From assembly GCA_964439835.1 (NCBI GenBank), contig CAYTPQ010000002.1, positions 1-64,000 of the forward strand: a DNA stretch of 64,000 nt, read 5' to 3'. The DNA comes from JAGNLM01 sp964439835. Lineage in GTDB: Bacteria; Pseudomonadota; Gammaproteobacteria; JAABTG01. The notes beneath the pieces are model-generated. The model did no database searches, was not told the DNA's origin, and saw nothing but the letters and a program-made list of their open reading frames with translations. The position numbers and the translations under genes were made by a program. Below are positions 16,787 through 24,448 of this stretch, in pieces (position 1 is the stretch's first letter; every line of letters begins with the position of its first letter).

Positions 16787-16942
16787 CTAGGGTAGCCCCG
16801 GGTTGTCCCCTGCCTCCGCCTCGTCAGCGGGGTCTTCCGTCTCGTCGTCCGTGTGGCTGAGCCGGTGGGCCGCCGCCAGTAGCCCCAGCACGACGGCGAT
16901 GGCGGCCACCCATGCGATGGCGACGGCGGCAAACGTACTCAT
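16787..16942 (-). CDS. 51-residue single-pass membrane peptide with acidic tail
   Basis: A short gene encoding MSTFAAVAIAWVAAIAVVLG, then LLAAAHRLSHTDDETEDPAD, then a short acidic/Gly-Pro end before TAG at 16787. Residues 3-25 form one transmembrane helix and residues 31-46 are rich in Asp and Glu. The ATG has a strong GGGAGGGG ribosome-binding site about 6 nt upstream, the best argument that it is real. It lies downstream of an AT-rich region shared with the Sel1/vWA operon, to which it is divergent. Function is unknown; small accessory subunits of membrane complexes look like this. Confidence 0.65.
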   Translation of the reverse strand: MSTFAAVAIAWVAAIAVVLGLLAAAHRLSHTDDETEDPADEAEAGDNPGLP

Positions 16943-17038
16943 GACCGCCCCTCCCCCGGGGGTCAGGTCCGCGGCCTCGTCGGGTCAGCTCCGACCGGCC
17001 GGGATGATGTTATGGGTATCAGTCATTTAAGAGTAGCA

Positions 17039-17057
17039 TTGCAATATCGTATTGCAA
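17039..17057. promoter_or_regulatory. perfect operator-like palindrome in AT-rich promoter region
   Basis: TTGCAATA (17039-17046) and TATTGCAA (17050-17057) form a perfect 8-bp inverted repeat with a TCG spacer. It lies in an AT-rich stretch (about 17005-17095) in otherwise GC-rich DNA, between the divergent 51-residue gene and the Sel1/vWA/ABC operon. The symmetry and spacing suit a dimeric regulator. I cannot place a canonical promoter around it. Confidence 0.5.
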
Positions 17058-17232
17058 GAACATCTCGTATCTATTTGTTGTTACGTGCGTTATACCGCCG
17101 GGCCGGCAGCGGCCGGCGGCGCGGTCGCCTCTCGCCTACCGGCCGGCGTAGTACAATGCGCAGCCTTCGGCCCGTGTGCCAGGGCGCTCTCCGCGGCGCT
17201 GCAGCGGGCGGCTGGCGACGGGGGTTGAGGGG

Positions 17233-17862
17233 ATGAGCGACCGCGGGCGGGTATCCCGGCGGGGCCGGGCTGCGGGCCTGGGACAGTCGGGCAAGGGAGA
17301 GCTGCGAGCGCTGGTGGCGCTGGCCGCGCTCGCGTTGCTCGGGTGGTACTTCCTTTCCCCGTCCGAGCACTCCGGAACGGACGCGCAGGCCCCCGCGGCC
17401 GTGCCCGGGGCGCAGGCCCCGCGGTCGGGTGCCGCAGGCGGTGCTTCCGGGTCCGACCCGGCGGGAGGGGAGAACGCCCGCGGCGACCTGGCCCGCGCCA
17501 TCATCGAGGAGCTGCGCGGACAGAGCCGGATCGACCTGGACCAGGTCTACGAGCGTGCCGAGCGGTTCCGGGCGGTCGGCATGCTGGCAGACGCGTACTT
17601 GCTCTACTTTTTCGCCGCCCGCCAGGGCCACGCCCAGGCGGCCCTGGCACTGGGGCGCATGTACGACCCCAAGACCTTCTCCCGCGAGGCCAGCGTCCTC
17701 GAGCAACCCGACCCCGTACAGGCCCACAAGTGGTACCAGCTCGCGGCCCGGGCCGGAGACGCGGCGGCCAAGCGACACCTGGCCGACCTGAGGGGGCGGG
17801 TCGAGCGGACCGCCGCCCAGGGCGACGAAGAATCCCGCCGGCTGATGATGCAATGGCGGTAG
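17233..17862 (+). CDS. Sel1-repeat protein with N-terminal membrane anchor
   Basis: A 209-residue protein. A basic N-terminus precedes a single membrane helix (about 26-42, ALVALAALALLGWYFL). An Ala/Gly/Pro-rich linker follows, then helical repeats of the Sel1 type (YLLYFFAARQGHAQAALALG; AHKWYQLAARAGDAAAKRHL) to about residue 195. Sel1 repeats mediate protein contacts, here in the periplasm. GAGGGG sits directly before the ATG at 17233; an upstream ATG at 17176 has less support. It is first in a four-gene operon, 20 bp before the vWA gene. Confidence 0.78.
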   Translation: MSDRGRVSRRGRAAGLGQSGKGELRALVALAALALLGWYFLSPSEHSGTDAQAPAAVPGAQAPRSGAAGGASGSDPAGGENARGDLARAIIEELRGQSRIDLDQVYERAERFRAVGMLADAYLLYFFAARQGHAQAALALGRMYDPKTFSREASVLEQPDPVQAHKWYQLAARAGDAAAKRHLADLRGRVERTAAQGDEESRRLMMQWR

Positions 17863-17882
17863 CTCCCGGAGAGCGCAGACCG

Positions 17883-20006
17883 ATGGCAAGCACCCGCGCA
17901 TTTCTGATCCCGGTCCTGGGCCTGTTGCTGGCGTTCACCGCGAGTGCCCCCGCCGCGCAAGCGCCGCGCAAGCCGCTGCTGATGGCCGGTAAGCAGACCC
18001 TGTTCCAGCGCGTCCTGGCGCGTCCCGGCGCGGTCCTGCATCCGAGCCCGGAAGCCGGCCAGCCTGGGCGGGAGGTGGTCCCCTTCAGCGCGTTCTACGT
18101 ATACGCCCGCCGTCAGGTGAACGGCACCCAGTGGCTAGAGGTGGGCAGCGACAGCCACGGCAAGATCCAAGGCTGGATCCTCGCGGGGGACCTGATTGAC
18201 TGGAAACAGGCCCTCACGGTCGCCTTCCGCGACCCCGTCGGCCACGACCGGGTCCTGCTGTTCCGGGACCGGGACTCGCTCAAGTCGCTGGTCTCGGGTC
18301 GCGACCTGGGGGCCTACGAACGGCTCTACCGCCAGGCAGACGGTGGCGAGCCCGCCGTGGAGTCGCCGGTCATCGGCATCCAGCCGAGGGGGCACCTGGA
18401 CCTGCGGGAGGACTTCTACCTGGTGCCGATCCAGGAGCACGAGGACGTGTTCCTGGCGGGTGAGAAGGCCCTGATGCTGCAGGTCACCTCGGTGCCCCTG
18501 CGCGAGACGCCGAAGGCCGAGAGCCGCGTCGCCGCGAAGCCGGAGGCCGCCGCCGACCGGCCGGCGGCGAGGCCTGCGGAGGCCGCCCCGGCGCCAGCTC
18601 CGCCTCCGCCGGCGGCGAAGCCGGACCCCTACCGCGCCGGCCTGGTCTTCGTAATTGACGCGACCCTGTCGATGGGTCCTTACATCGACCGCACCCGTGA
18701 GGTGGTGCGCAAGGTCTACGACGCCCTGAAGTCGGCAGGCCTGACCGAGAAGGTCAGCCTGGGCCTGGTCGCCTACCGTGACGACCCCGGGGCCGTGCCG
18801 GGTGTCGAGTACCTCTCCAAGACCTTCGTCAGCCTGGAGCAAGGGACCACCGCGGAGAGCTTCTTCGCCCACGTCGACTCGCTGAAGCCCTCGAACGTCT
18901 CCACCCGCGCCTTCCGCGAGGACTCCTACGCCGGGATCAAGCGGGCCCTGGACGACATGAAGTGGGACCGCTTCCAGGGGCGCTACGTGGTCCTGATCAC
19001 CGACGCCGGTCCCCGCCCGGGCAAGGACCCGCTCGGCTCTACCCACCTGGAGACGGACGCCCTGCGCCGGCTCGCCCTCGACAAGGGGGTCTCGCTCTGG
19101 GTGCTGCATCTGCTCACCCCGGAGGGCGAGAAGCTCAAGGACCACGCGAGCGCCGCGGCCCAGTATCGCCGGCTCTCCGACTACCCCGGGATCGGCGACT
19201 TCTACTACGGCGTGAAGATGGGCGACGTGGTGGACTATGGCCGAGTGCTGGAGACGCTGACCACCCAGATCGGACGTCAGGTCGCCGAGGCCGAGAAGTC
19301 CACGGCACCGATCGCCGCCGCCGCGGCCGGTCCCGCGTTGACGCCGGCGCAGGCGGCCACCCAGGCAGTGCCCGCGCTGGCCCCCGCGCCAGCGGCCCCT
19401 GCGCCCGCCGACCCACAGCTCGCGGCGCTCCAGGAAAAGGTCGAGAAGCTCGGCTACGCCCTGCGCATGCGCTACCTGCAGCGCGACAAGGGCGGCCAGG
19501 TGCCGGCCGTGTTCAACGCCTGGCTGCTCGACCGCGATTTCCGCAACCCCGAGCGGGCCACCCTGGACGTCCGGGTCCTGCTGACCCGCGACCAGCTCTC
19601 CGACCTCCACCAGGTATTGAAGCAGGTGCTGGAACGCGCGGAGGAGGGCTTGCTCTCGCCCCGCGGCTTCATCGACGACCTGCAGAGCCTCGCCGCGACC
19701 CTGAGCCGCGACCCGACCCGGGTCGGCCGCTCGACCCAAGCGGCCGGGGCCGACAACCTGGCCGACCTCGGCTACATGCGCGAGTACATCGAGGACCTGC
19801 CCTACACCGGCGAGGTCATGGACCTCTCGCTCCAGGGCTGGGAGGACTGGCCGGCCAAGCGCCAGCTCGACTTCATCAACCGGCTCGAGAACAAGATCAC
19901 CTATTATCAGGCGCTGCACGACCACACCGACCTTTGGATCTCCCTCGGCGGCGGGCCGGTGACCGGCGACTCGGTCTTCCCGGTGCCCCTCGAAATGCTG
20001 CCCTGA
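17883..20006 (+). CDS. exported vWA-domain protein, PpkA-tail-like
   Basis: A 707-residue secreted protein with signal peptide 1-25 (cleavage near PAAQA). An SH3-like or docking region covers 35-110 and an Ala/Pro linker about 215-250. The vWA domain spans about 255-460: LVFVIDATLSMGPYIDRTRE carries a reduced MIDAS (DxxxS), with VAYRDD and LITDAGPRPGKD. A second Ala/Pro linker leads to a helical C-terminal domain. I recall similar vWA segments in the tail of the type VI secretion kinase PpkA. Here there is no kinase domain, and the ABC ATPase and permease follow within 4 and 2 bp. The signal peptide places it in the periplasm, where it may be a partner of the transporter. Confidence 0.8.
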   Translation: MASTRAFLIPVLGLLLAFTASAPAAQAPRKPLLMAGKQTLFQRVLARPGAVLHPSPEAGQPGREVVPFSAFYVYARRQVNGTQWLEVGSDSHGKIQGWILAGDLIDWKQALTVAFRDPVGHDRVLLFRDRDSLKSLVSGRDLGAYERLYRQADGGEPAVESPVIGIQPRGHLDLREDFYLVPIQEHEDVFLAGEKALMLQVTSVPLRETPKAESRVAAKPEAAADRPAARPAEAAPAPAPPPPAAKPDPYRAGLVFVIDATLSMGPYIDRTREVVRKVYDALKSAGLTEKVSLGLVAYRDDPGAVPGVEYLSKTFVSLEQGTTAESFFAHVDSLKPSNVSTRAFREDSYAGIKRALDDMKWDRFQGRYVVLITDAGPRPGKDPLGSTHLETDALRRLALDKGVSLWVLHLLTPEGEKLKDHASAAAQYRRLSDYPGIGDFYYGVKMGDVVDYGRVLETLTTQIGRQVAEAEKSTAPIAAAAAGPALTPAQAATQAVPALAPAPAAPAPADPQLAALQEKVEKLGYALRMRYLQRDKGGQVPAVFNAWLLDRDFRNPERATLDVRVLLTRDQLSDLHQVLKQVLERAEEGLLSPRGFIDDLQSLAATLSRDPTRVGRSTQAAGADNLADLGYMREYIEDLPYTGEVMDLSLQGWEDWPAKRQLDFINRLENKITYYQALHDHTDLWISLGGGPVTGDSVFPVPLEMLP

Positions 20007-20010
20007 GGCC

Positions 20011-20781
20011 GTGGGCGCGAAAGGCCAGCCCGGTCCGGGCCGCGGGCAGGACCGGGTCCTCATCTATCACCTGCGGGAGGTCGTGAAGACCCGCGAGTCG
20101 GAGGGCGTCGCCTTCCGCCTGGTGGTCCCGAGCCTGCAGATCGCCCTCGGCGAGAAGATCGCCCTGATCGGCCAGAGCGGGTGCGGCAAGAGCACGCTGC
20201 TCGACCTGCTGGCCATGATTCTGCGCCCGACCGAGATCGGCGCCTTCCGCTTCCGGCCCGAGCCCGGCGCGCCGCCCATCGACATCGCCCAGTTCTGGCG
20301 CCGGCGTCAGCTGAACCGGCTCGGTGACCTGCGCAAGCACCGGATGGGCTACGTCATGCAGACCGGCGGGCTGCTGTCCTACCTGTCCGTCCGCCACAAC
20401 ATCGGGCTGTCGCGCCGGCTGCTGGGGCTGCCGGAGGACGGCACCGTGGAGTCGATTGCCGACGCGCTTGGGATCCGGCGCCACCTGGACAAGCTCCCTG
20501 GGGCGCTCTCGGTCGGCGAGCGCCAGCGCGTCGCGATCGCCCGGGCCCTGGCCCACCGGCCCTCGATCGTCATCGCCGACGAACCGACCGCGCCGCTCGA
20601 CCCGATCGCGGCGCGCAAGATCATGGCGCTGTTCATGGAGCTCGTGGAGGAGATGCACATCACGGTGATCGTCGCGAGCCACGACTGGACCCACGTGGAC
20701 AAGCTGGGCCTGCGCCGGCTCTCCCACCGCACCCGGCAGAAGGAAGGCGGCTCGGTCACCGAGACCGTCGTGACGGGCTGA
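20011..20781 (+). CDS. ABC transporter ATP-binding protein (MacB/LolD-like)
   Basis: A 256-residue ATPase with Walker A GQSGCGKST (about residues 53-61), Q-loop region VMQTGGLLSYLSV, signature LSVGERQRVAIARAL, Walker B IVIADEPTAPLD and H-loop VASHDW. The signature is LSVGE rather than LSGGQ. The start is GTG, 4 bp after the vWA stop. With the following permease it resembles Lol/Mac-type mechanotransmission systems that act on periplasmic proteins rather than import solutes. Confidence 0.9.
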   Translation: MGAKGQPGPGRGQDRVLIYHLREVVKTRESEGVAFRLVVPSLQIALGEKIALIGQSGCGKSTLLDLLAMILRPTEIGAFRFRPEPGAPPIDIAQFWRRRQLNRLGDLRKHRMGYVMQTGGLLSYLSVRHNIGLSRRLLGLPEDGTVESIADALGIRRHLDKLPGALSVGERQRVAIARALAHRPSIVIADEPTAPLDPIAARKIMALFMELVEEMHITVIVASHDWTHVDKLGLRRLSHRTRQKEGGSVTETVVTG

Positions 20782-20783
20782 CC

Positions 20784-21995
20784 GTGAAGCGCCTGCGCGA
20801 CGTGCTGTGGCTGGCCCTGAAGGACTACGGCCACGAGTGGGTCATGTCGGGCAACTTCGTGCTGGCGCTCGCCGCGGTGCTGGCGCCGATGATGGTGCTC
20901 TACGGGCTGAAGGCGGGCATCGTCGGCAGCATGGTCGACCGGCTGGTCGGCGACCCACGCAACCGGGAGATCCAGGCGGTCGGCAGCGGCCGCTACGGGC
21001 CGGAGTGGATCGCGGACCTGCGGGCCCGGCCAGAGGTCGCCTTCCTGGTCCCCCGCACGCGCAGCATCGCCGCCACCATGGACATGCAGGCCGAGACCGG
21101 TGGCCGGATCCTCCCGATCGAGCTCGTGCCGACCGGCCCCGGCGAGCCACTGCTGGGTGCCGATGCGCCGATCCCGACAGGGCTCGCCCAGGTCGTGCTT
21201 TCCGACTCCGCCGCGCGCAAGCTCGGCGTCGAGCCAGGCGAGCGGCTCGACGGCAGCCTCGCCCGCACCTTTCACGGCAAGACCGAGCGGGTGCACCTGC
21301 CGCTCACGGTAGTGGCCGTCGCCCGCCCGGCCGCCTTCCCGCGCGACGGGGCCTTCGTGCCCCTCGACCTGATGGTGGCCCTCGAGGACTTCCGGGACGG
21401 CCGCTCGGTGCAGGCGCTCGGCTGGGAGGGCGACCCGCCCGACGAGGGGCCGCGCAGCTTCCCCGGCTTCCGGCTCTACGCCCGCAGCGTCTACGACGTG
21501 GCGGCCCTGCGTGACGCCCTGGCGACCCTGGGGGTGGAGGTCCGGACCCGGGCCGAGGACATCCAGATGGTGCAGTCCATGGACCGCAATCTGACGGCGG
21601 TCTTCTGGCTCATCGCCGCGGTGGGGCTGATCGGCTTCTCACTCTCGCTCGGCGCCAGCCTGTGGGCCAACGTGGAGCGCAAGCGCCGGGAGCTGAGCGT
21701 GCTGCGGCTGGTCGGGTTCCGCACTTCCGACATCGTCTGGTTCCCGGTCCTGCAGTCCCTGTTCACCGCGATGCTGGGGTGGGCGGTGGCGAGCGGTGTC
21801 TACCTCGGCGTCGAGCAGAGCATCAACCGGATGATGGCCCACCGTCTAGAGGCCGGCGACGTGATCTGCCGCCTGCTCCCCGAGCACTACGCCGCCGCGC
21901 TGGCGCTCACCGTCGGCGCCGCCGTGTTCGCGGCCGCCCTGGCCGGATGGCGCGCGGCGAGGATCGAGCCATCTGAAGGGCTGCGAGAAGTCTGA
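20784..21995 (+). CDS. FtsX/MacB-like ABC permease
   Basis: A 403-residue permease. One N-terminal helix (about 20-42) is followed by a periplasmic domain of about 220 residues and three C-terminal helices (about 270-292, 315-340, 365-385). This is the layout of MacB, LolC/E and FtsX. The C-terminal part has FSLSLGASLWANVERKRREL and LSVLRLVGFRTSDIVWFPVL, typical of the family. The GTG start is 2 bp after the ATPase stop, so the two are coupled. It closes the Sel1-vWA-ATPase-permease operon and is followed 24 bp later by repeat copy C. Confidence 0.87.
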   Translation: MKRLRDVLWLALKDYGHEWVMSGNFVLALAAVLAPMMVLYGLKAGIVGSMVDRLVGDPRNREIQAVGSGRYGPEWIADLRARPEVAFLVPRTRSIAATMDMQAETGGRILPIELVPTGPGEPLLGADAPIPTGLAQVVLSDSAARKLGVEPGERLDGSLARTFHGKTERVHLPLTVVAVARPAAFPRDGAFVPLDLMVALEDFRDGRSVQALGWEGDPPDEGPRSFPGFRLYARSVYDVAALRDALATLGVEVRTRAEDIQMVQSMDRNLTAVFWLIAAVGLIGFSLSLGASLWANVERKRRELSVLRLVGFRTSDIVWFPVLQSLFTAMLGWAVASGVYLGVEQSINRMMAHRLEAGDVICRLLPEHYAAALALTVGAAVFAAALAGWRAARIEPSEGLREV

Positions 21996-22019
21996 GTCTG
22001 CGGAGGCCTGATCGGGTGG

Positions 22020-22126
22020 CGGGTCCCGGGTGCGGTCCCGCGGGACACGCCGTGAATACGTCCCTGTAGGCTCGGATGCCGCCGTCCAGGCGGCATACGG
22101 TCCCGCAAAACCGCACCCGGGACCCG
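22020..22126 (+). repeat. long bulged-hairpin repeat, copy C
   Basis: A complete copy in plus orientation. The outer arms at 22020-22036 and 22110-22126 are a perfect 17-bp inverted repeat with a sequence private to this copy. GCGGGAC then pairs with GTCCCGC across a CCC/AAA internal loop. The apical stem is ATGCCGCC/GGCGGCAT. It is subtype 1. It follows the permease stop by 24 bp and lies before the convergent PilZ gene. Confidence 0.92.
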
Positions 22127-22147
22127 TTCGAGCGAGTGGTGGTCGTT

Positions 22148-22429
22148 CTAGAACTTCACCCCGACCCCGTCCCAGGACAGCCGGGCGACCATCCCAGAGA
22201 CGCGGTGCAGCTTGGTGATGCCGCCCAGGTCCAGGGCGAAGACCACCTGGATCAGGGTGCCGGTGCGCAGACCCATCGGGTCGACCTCGAGGAAGGCGCC
22301 GCCGCGGCTCAGGTCGCGGGCGATGCAGCGTCGCATCCGCTCGCCGACACGCGTCACGTAGACGCGCGCGCGGACCGGGCTGCGTGGCTCCCGGCGACGG
22401 TTCAGGACCTGGCCGAACAGGGTACTCAT
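22148..22429 (-). CDS. PilZ domain protein
   Basis: A 93-residue stand-alone PilZ domain. The cyclic-di-GMP motifs are visible: RRREPR near residues 11-16 (RxxxR) and ARDLSRGGAFLE near 37-48 (D/NxSxxG). It should bind c-di-GMP and act through a protein partner. An isolated gene, it converges with the ABC permease gene across repeat copy C. Confidence 0.88.
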   Translation of the reverse strand: MSTLFGQVLNRRREPRSPVRARVYVTRVGERMRRCIARDLSRGGAFLEVDPMGLRTGTLIQVVFALDLGGITKLHRVSGMVARLSWDGVGVKF

Positions 22430-22485
22430 GACCGCTCGCGACGCCCTCTTTCGTCAAACGGGCCGCTCCGGTGGGGGAACCCGGT

Positions 22486-22513
22486 CGCCCCCAGGGCGCC
22501 TGCCCTGGGGGCG
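22486..22513. terminator. 12-bp perfect hairpin followed by TTT on the plus strand
   Basis: CGCCCCCAGGGC at 22486-22497 and GCCCTGGGGGCG at 22502-22513 form a perfect 12-bp stem with a 4-nt loop, then TTTCG. It looks like an intrinsic terminator on the plus strand, but the nearest plus-strand gene ends 490 bp upstream beyond PilZ. On the minus strand it would lie in the PilZ leader. Its owner is unclear. Confidence 0.5.
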
Positions 22514-22569
22514 TTTCGCCGAGCCCGCCATTCGAGGGTCTCCATGCAGGGACTCCCCGGGGCGGCAGG

Positions 22570-22588
22570 GCCAGCCTGTCAGGCTGGC
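22570..22588. repeat. small hairpin in PilZ-DUF46 intergenic region
   Basis: GCCAGCCT/AGGCTGGC forms a perfect 8-bp hairpin with a 3-nt loop. The whole 22430-23024 interval (595 bp) has no convincing gene in any frame. It holds this hairpin, the 22486 hairpin and the tandem repeat at 22818. Confidence 0.5.
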
Positions 22589-22817
22589 TCGATGTAGGCC
22601 TCTCGATGGGCCCGACCAGGGGATAGCAAGCGCTGGGCCAGCGGCTGCTAACCAAGTATTGTCAATGGGTTGCGGTCGGCGAGGCCCGCCGGCGCGGACG
22701 CCCCTGTCAATGGCCCCGACATACGTGGGAATTCCGTCACAGTTGCGCCGGGCCTCCATGGTTGCCCGGTCCCGCCGGTAAAGCGTGTGCGCTGCTGCGG
22801 TCCCCCCGCCGAGCACC

Positions 22818-22926
22818 GTCGCGGCGGGGCGCCGCTCCCACAGGGGTTGGGGCCTGTCGCGGTGGGGCGCCGCTCCCAGAGGGATTGGGGCCTGTCGCGG
22901 CGTGGGCGCCGCTCCCTATCAGCCGC
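22818..22926. repeat. 38-bp tandem direct repeat, 2.7 copies (REP-like)
   Basis: Two full 38-bp units (22818-22855 and 22856-22893) differ at a few bases, and a partial third starts at 22894. Each contains GTCGCGG, then GGGCGCCGCTCCC, then GATTGGGG or GGTTGGGG. A degenerate relative, CCTGTGGGAGGCGCG, follows near 22950. This resembles the CGACTACAGTCGCTCCTACA-type interspersed repeats of gammaproteobacteria. It is upstream of the DUF46/phosphoesterase gene. Confidence 0.7.
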
Positions 22927-23024
22927 TGCGGCAGTCCCGCGCCCCCCTGTGGGAGGCGCGTCTCGCGCCGATGATGGTCTACGCCGGGTGCTAGGCTTCC
23001 CCTGGAGACTGCCGCGAGGTCCCC

Positions 23025-24413
23025 GTGTCCGTCCTTGAGACCGTGTTGTTCCTTGTCTGGGTCAACTTCGCGCCGTTCCTGGCCCATCTGTCCCTCGGCG
23101 AGCGGCTGCGGCACCCGGTGGACGCCGGCCTGAGCGCGTGGGACGGGCGCCGTCTGCTCGGGGCCCACAAGACCCTGCGCGGTGTGCTCGCGGGCGTGGG
23201 CGCCGGGGCGCTCGCCGGGCCGGTCCTGGGCCTGGGCGTGGCCACCGGCGCCTTGGGCGGCCTGCTCGCCATGACCGGCGACGTGATCACGAGCTTCCTC
23301 AAGCGGCGCCTGGACCACCCGAGCGGCCGGCCGCGCGCCGGCTTCGACCAGCTCCTCGAGGGCGCTCTGCCGCTCGCCGTCCTCTTCCCCTCGCTCGGTC
23401 TGGGGCCGTGGGAGGCGCTGCTGGCGCTGGGCCTGTTCGTACCACTCTCCCATGCCGGCTCGGTCTTTCTGCACTACGTGCTCTATCGCCCCCCAATTAC
23501 CAACTACCCACGCATCATCCGCACGACCACCCGGTTGCGGGAGTGGCGGGCGTGCCACGTTCCCCTCGCCCGCTGGCAGACCTGGCTCAACTTCGAGAGC
23601 TACGTCTACTACCGGGTCGTCATGGCGCAGGCCTTCCGCCTGATCGGCTGGTACGAGCGGGGGGTCGCGAACGTCCTGGCGACCCGCGTGCAGCCCGTCG
23701 ACCTGGCCTTTGCCGATCTGCCGCCGGCCTTCGACGGCTACCGGCTGCTGCTGTTGACCGACATGCACCTGGACGGCCTGGAGCCCCTCACCGACGCCCT
23801 CATCGCGCAGGTGCGGGGGCTCGAGGTCGACCTGTGCGTGGTGGGCGGCGACGTGCGCATGGAGATGTACGGCCCTATGGCGCCGGCGTTGCGGAAACTC
23901 CGGCGCCTGCTTGGCCACGTGCGGGCCGCCGACGGCGTCTACGGGGTGCTCGGCAATCACGACTGCATCGAGATGCTGCCCGAGTTCGAGGCCTCGGGGG
24001 TGACGATGCTGGTCAACGAGTCCCGGTCGCTGCGTCGCGGAGACGCCTGCCTGTGGCTGATCGGTGTGGACGACCCCCACTACTACCGCTGCCACGACGT
24101 GCCGCTCGCCTTCCGCGAGGTCCCGGCGGGGGCTTTTAGCGTGTTCCTCGCCCACTCGCCGGAGGTCTACCGGGAGGCGGCGGCCCAGGGCGCGCGCCTG
24201 TACCTCTGCGGGCACACCCACGGCGGTCAGATCTGCCTGCCCCGGATCGGGCCGATCTTCACCCACAGCAGTGCCCCCCGCTTTACTGCGGCCGGACGCT
24301 GGGACTACCGGGGCATGGTTGGGTACACCAGCCGCGGCGCGGGCGCCTCCGGCATCCCCGTGCGCTTCGGCTGCCCGGGGGAGGTGCCGCTGATCACCCT
24401 GCGTCGGGCCTGA
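23025..24413 (+). CDS. DUF46 (CDP-archaeol-synthase-like) membrane domain fused to calcineurin-like phosphoesterase
   Basis: A 462-residue fusion. Residues 1-150 form a multi-pass membrane domain with the CarS/DUF46 pattern: DGRRLLGAHKTLRGVLAG, then GDVITSFLKRRLDHPSGRP and GFDQLLEGALPL. Residues 240-455 are a metallophosphoesterase: LLLLTDMHLDG (DxH), VVGGDVRM where GDxxD is partly kept, GVLGNHDC (GNHD), FLAHSPEVY, and CGHTHGGQICLP (GHxH). The first half should bind a lipid or CTP-type substrate and the second should hydrolyse a phosphoester. A membrane phospholipid or nucleotide-lipid role is inference. The start is GTG (GTGTCCGTC). Isolated gene. Confidence 0.78.
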   Translation: MSVLETVLFLVWVNFAPFLAHLSLGERLRHPVDAGLSAWDGRRLLGAHKTLRGVLAGVGAGALAGPVLGLGVATGALGGLLAMTGDVITSFLKRRLDHPSGRPRAGFDQLLEGALPLAVLFPSLGLGPWEALLALGLFVPLSHAGSVFLHYVLYRPPITNYPRIIRTTTRLREWRACHVPLARWQTWLNFESYVYYRVVMAQAFRLIGWYERGVANVLATRVQPVDLAFADLPPAFDGYRLLLLTDMHLDGLEPLTDALIAQVRGLEVDLCVVGGDVRMEMYGPMAPALRKLRRLLGHVRAADGVYGVLGNHDCIEMLPEFEASGVTMLVNESRSLRRGDACLWLIGVDDPHYYRCHDVPLAFREVPAGAFSVFLAHSPEVYREAAAQGARLYLCGHTHGGQICLPRIGPIFTHSSAPRFTAAGRWDYRGMVGYTSRGAGASGIPVRFGCPGEVPLITLRRA

Positions 24414-24448
24414 CGGCGGGCGGCCGCAAGCGGCTCGACTGCCGCGGG

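Noticed and set aside
22428..22816. Open frames of 117-120 residues in the PilZ-DUF46 gap
   Set aside because: They are Arg/Gly/Pro-rich, cross hairpins, exist on both strands at once, and have no ribosome-binding site.
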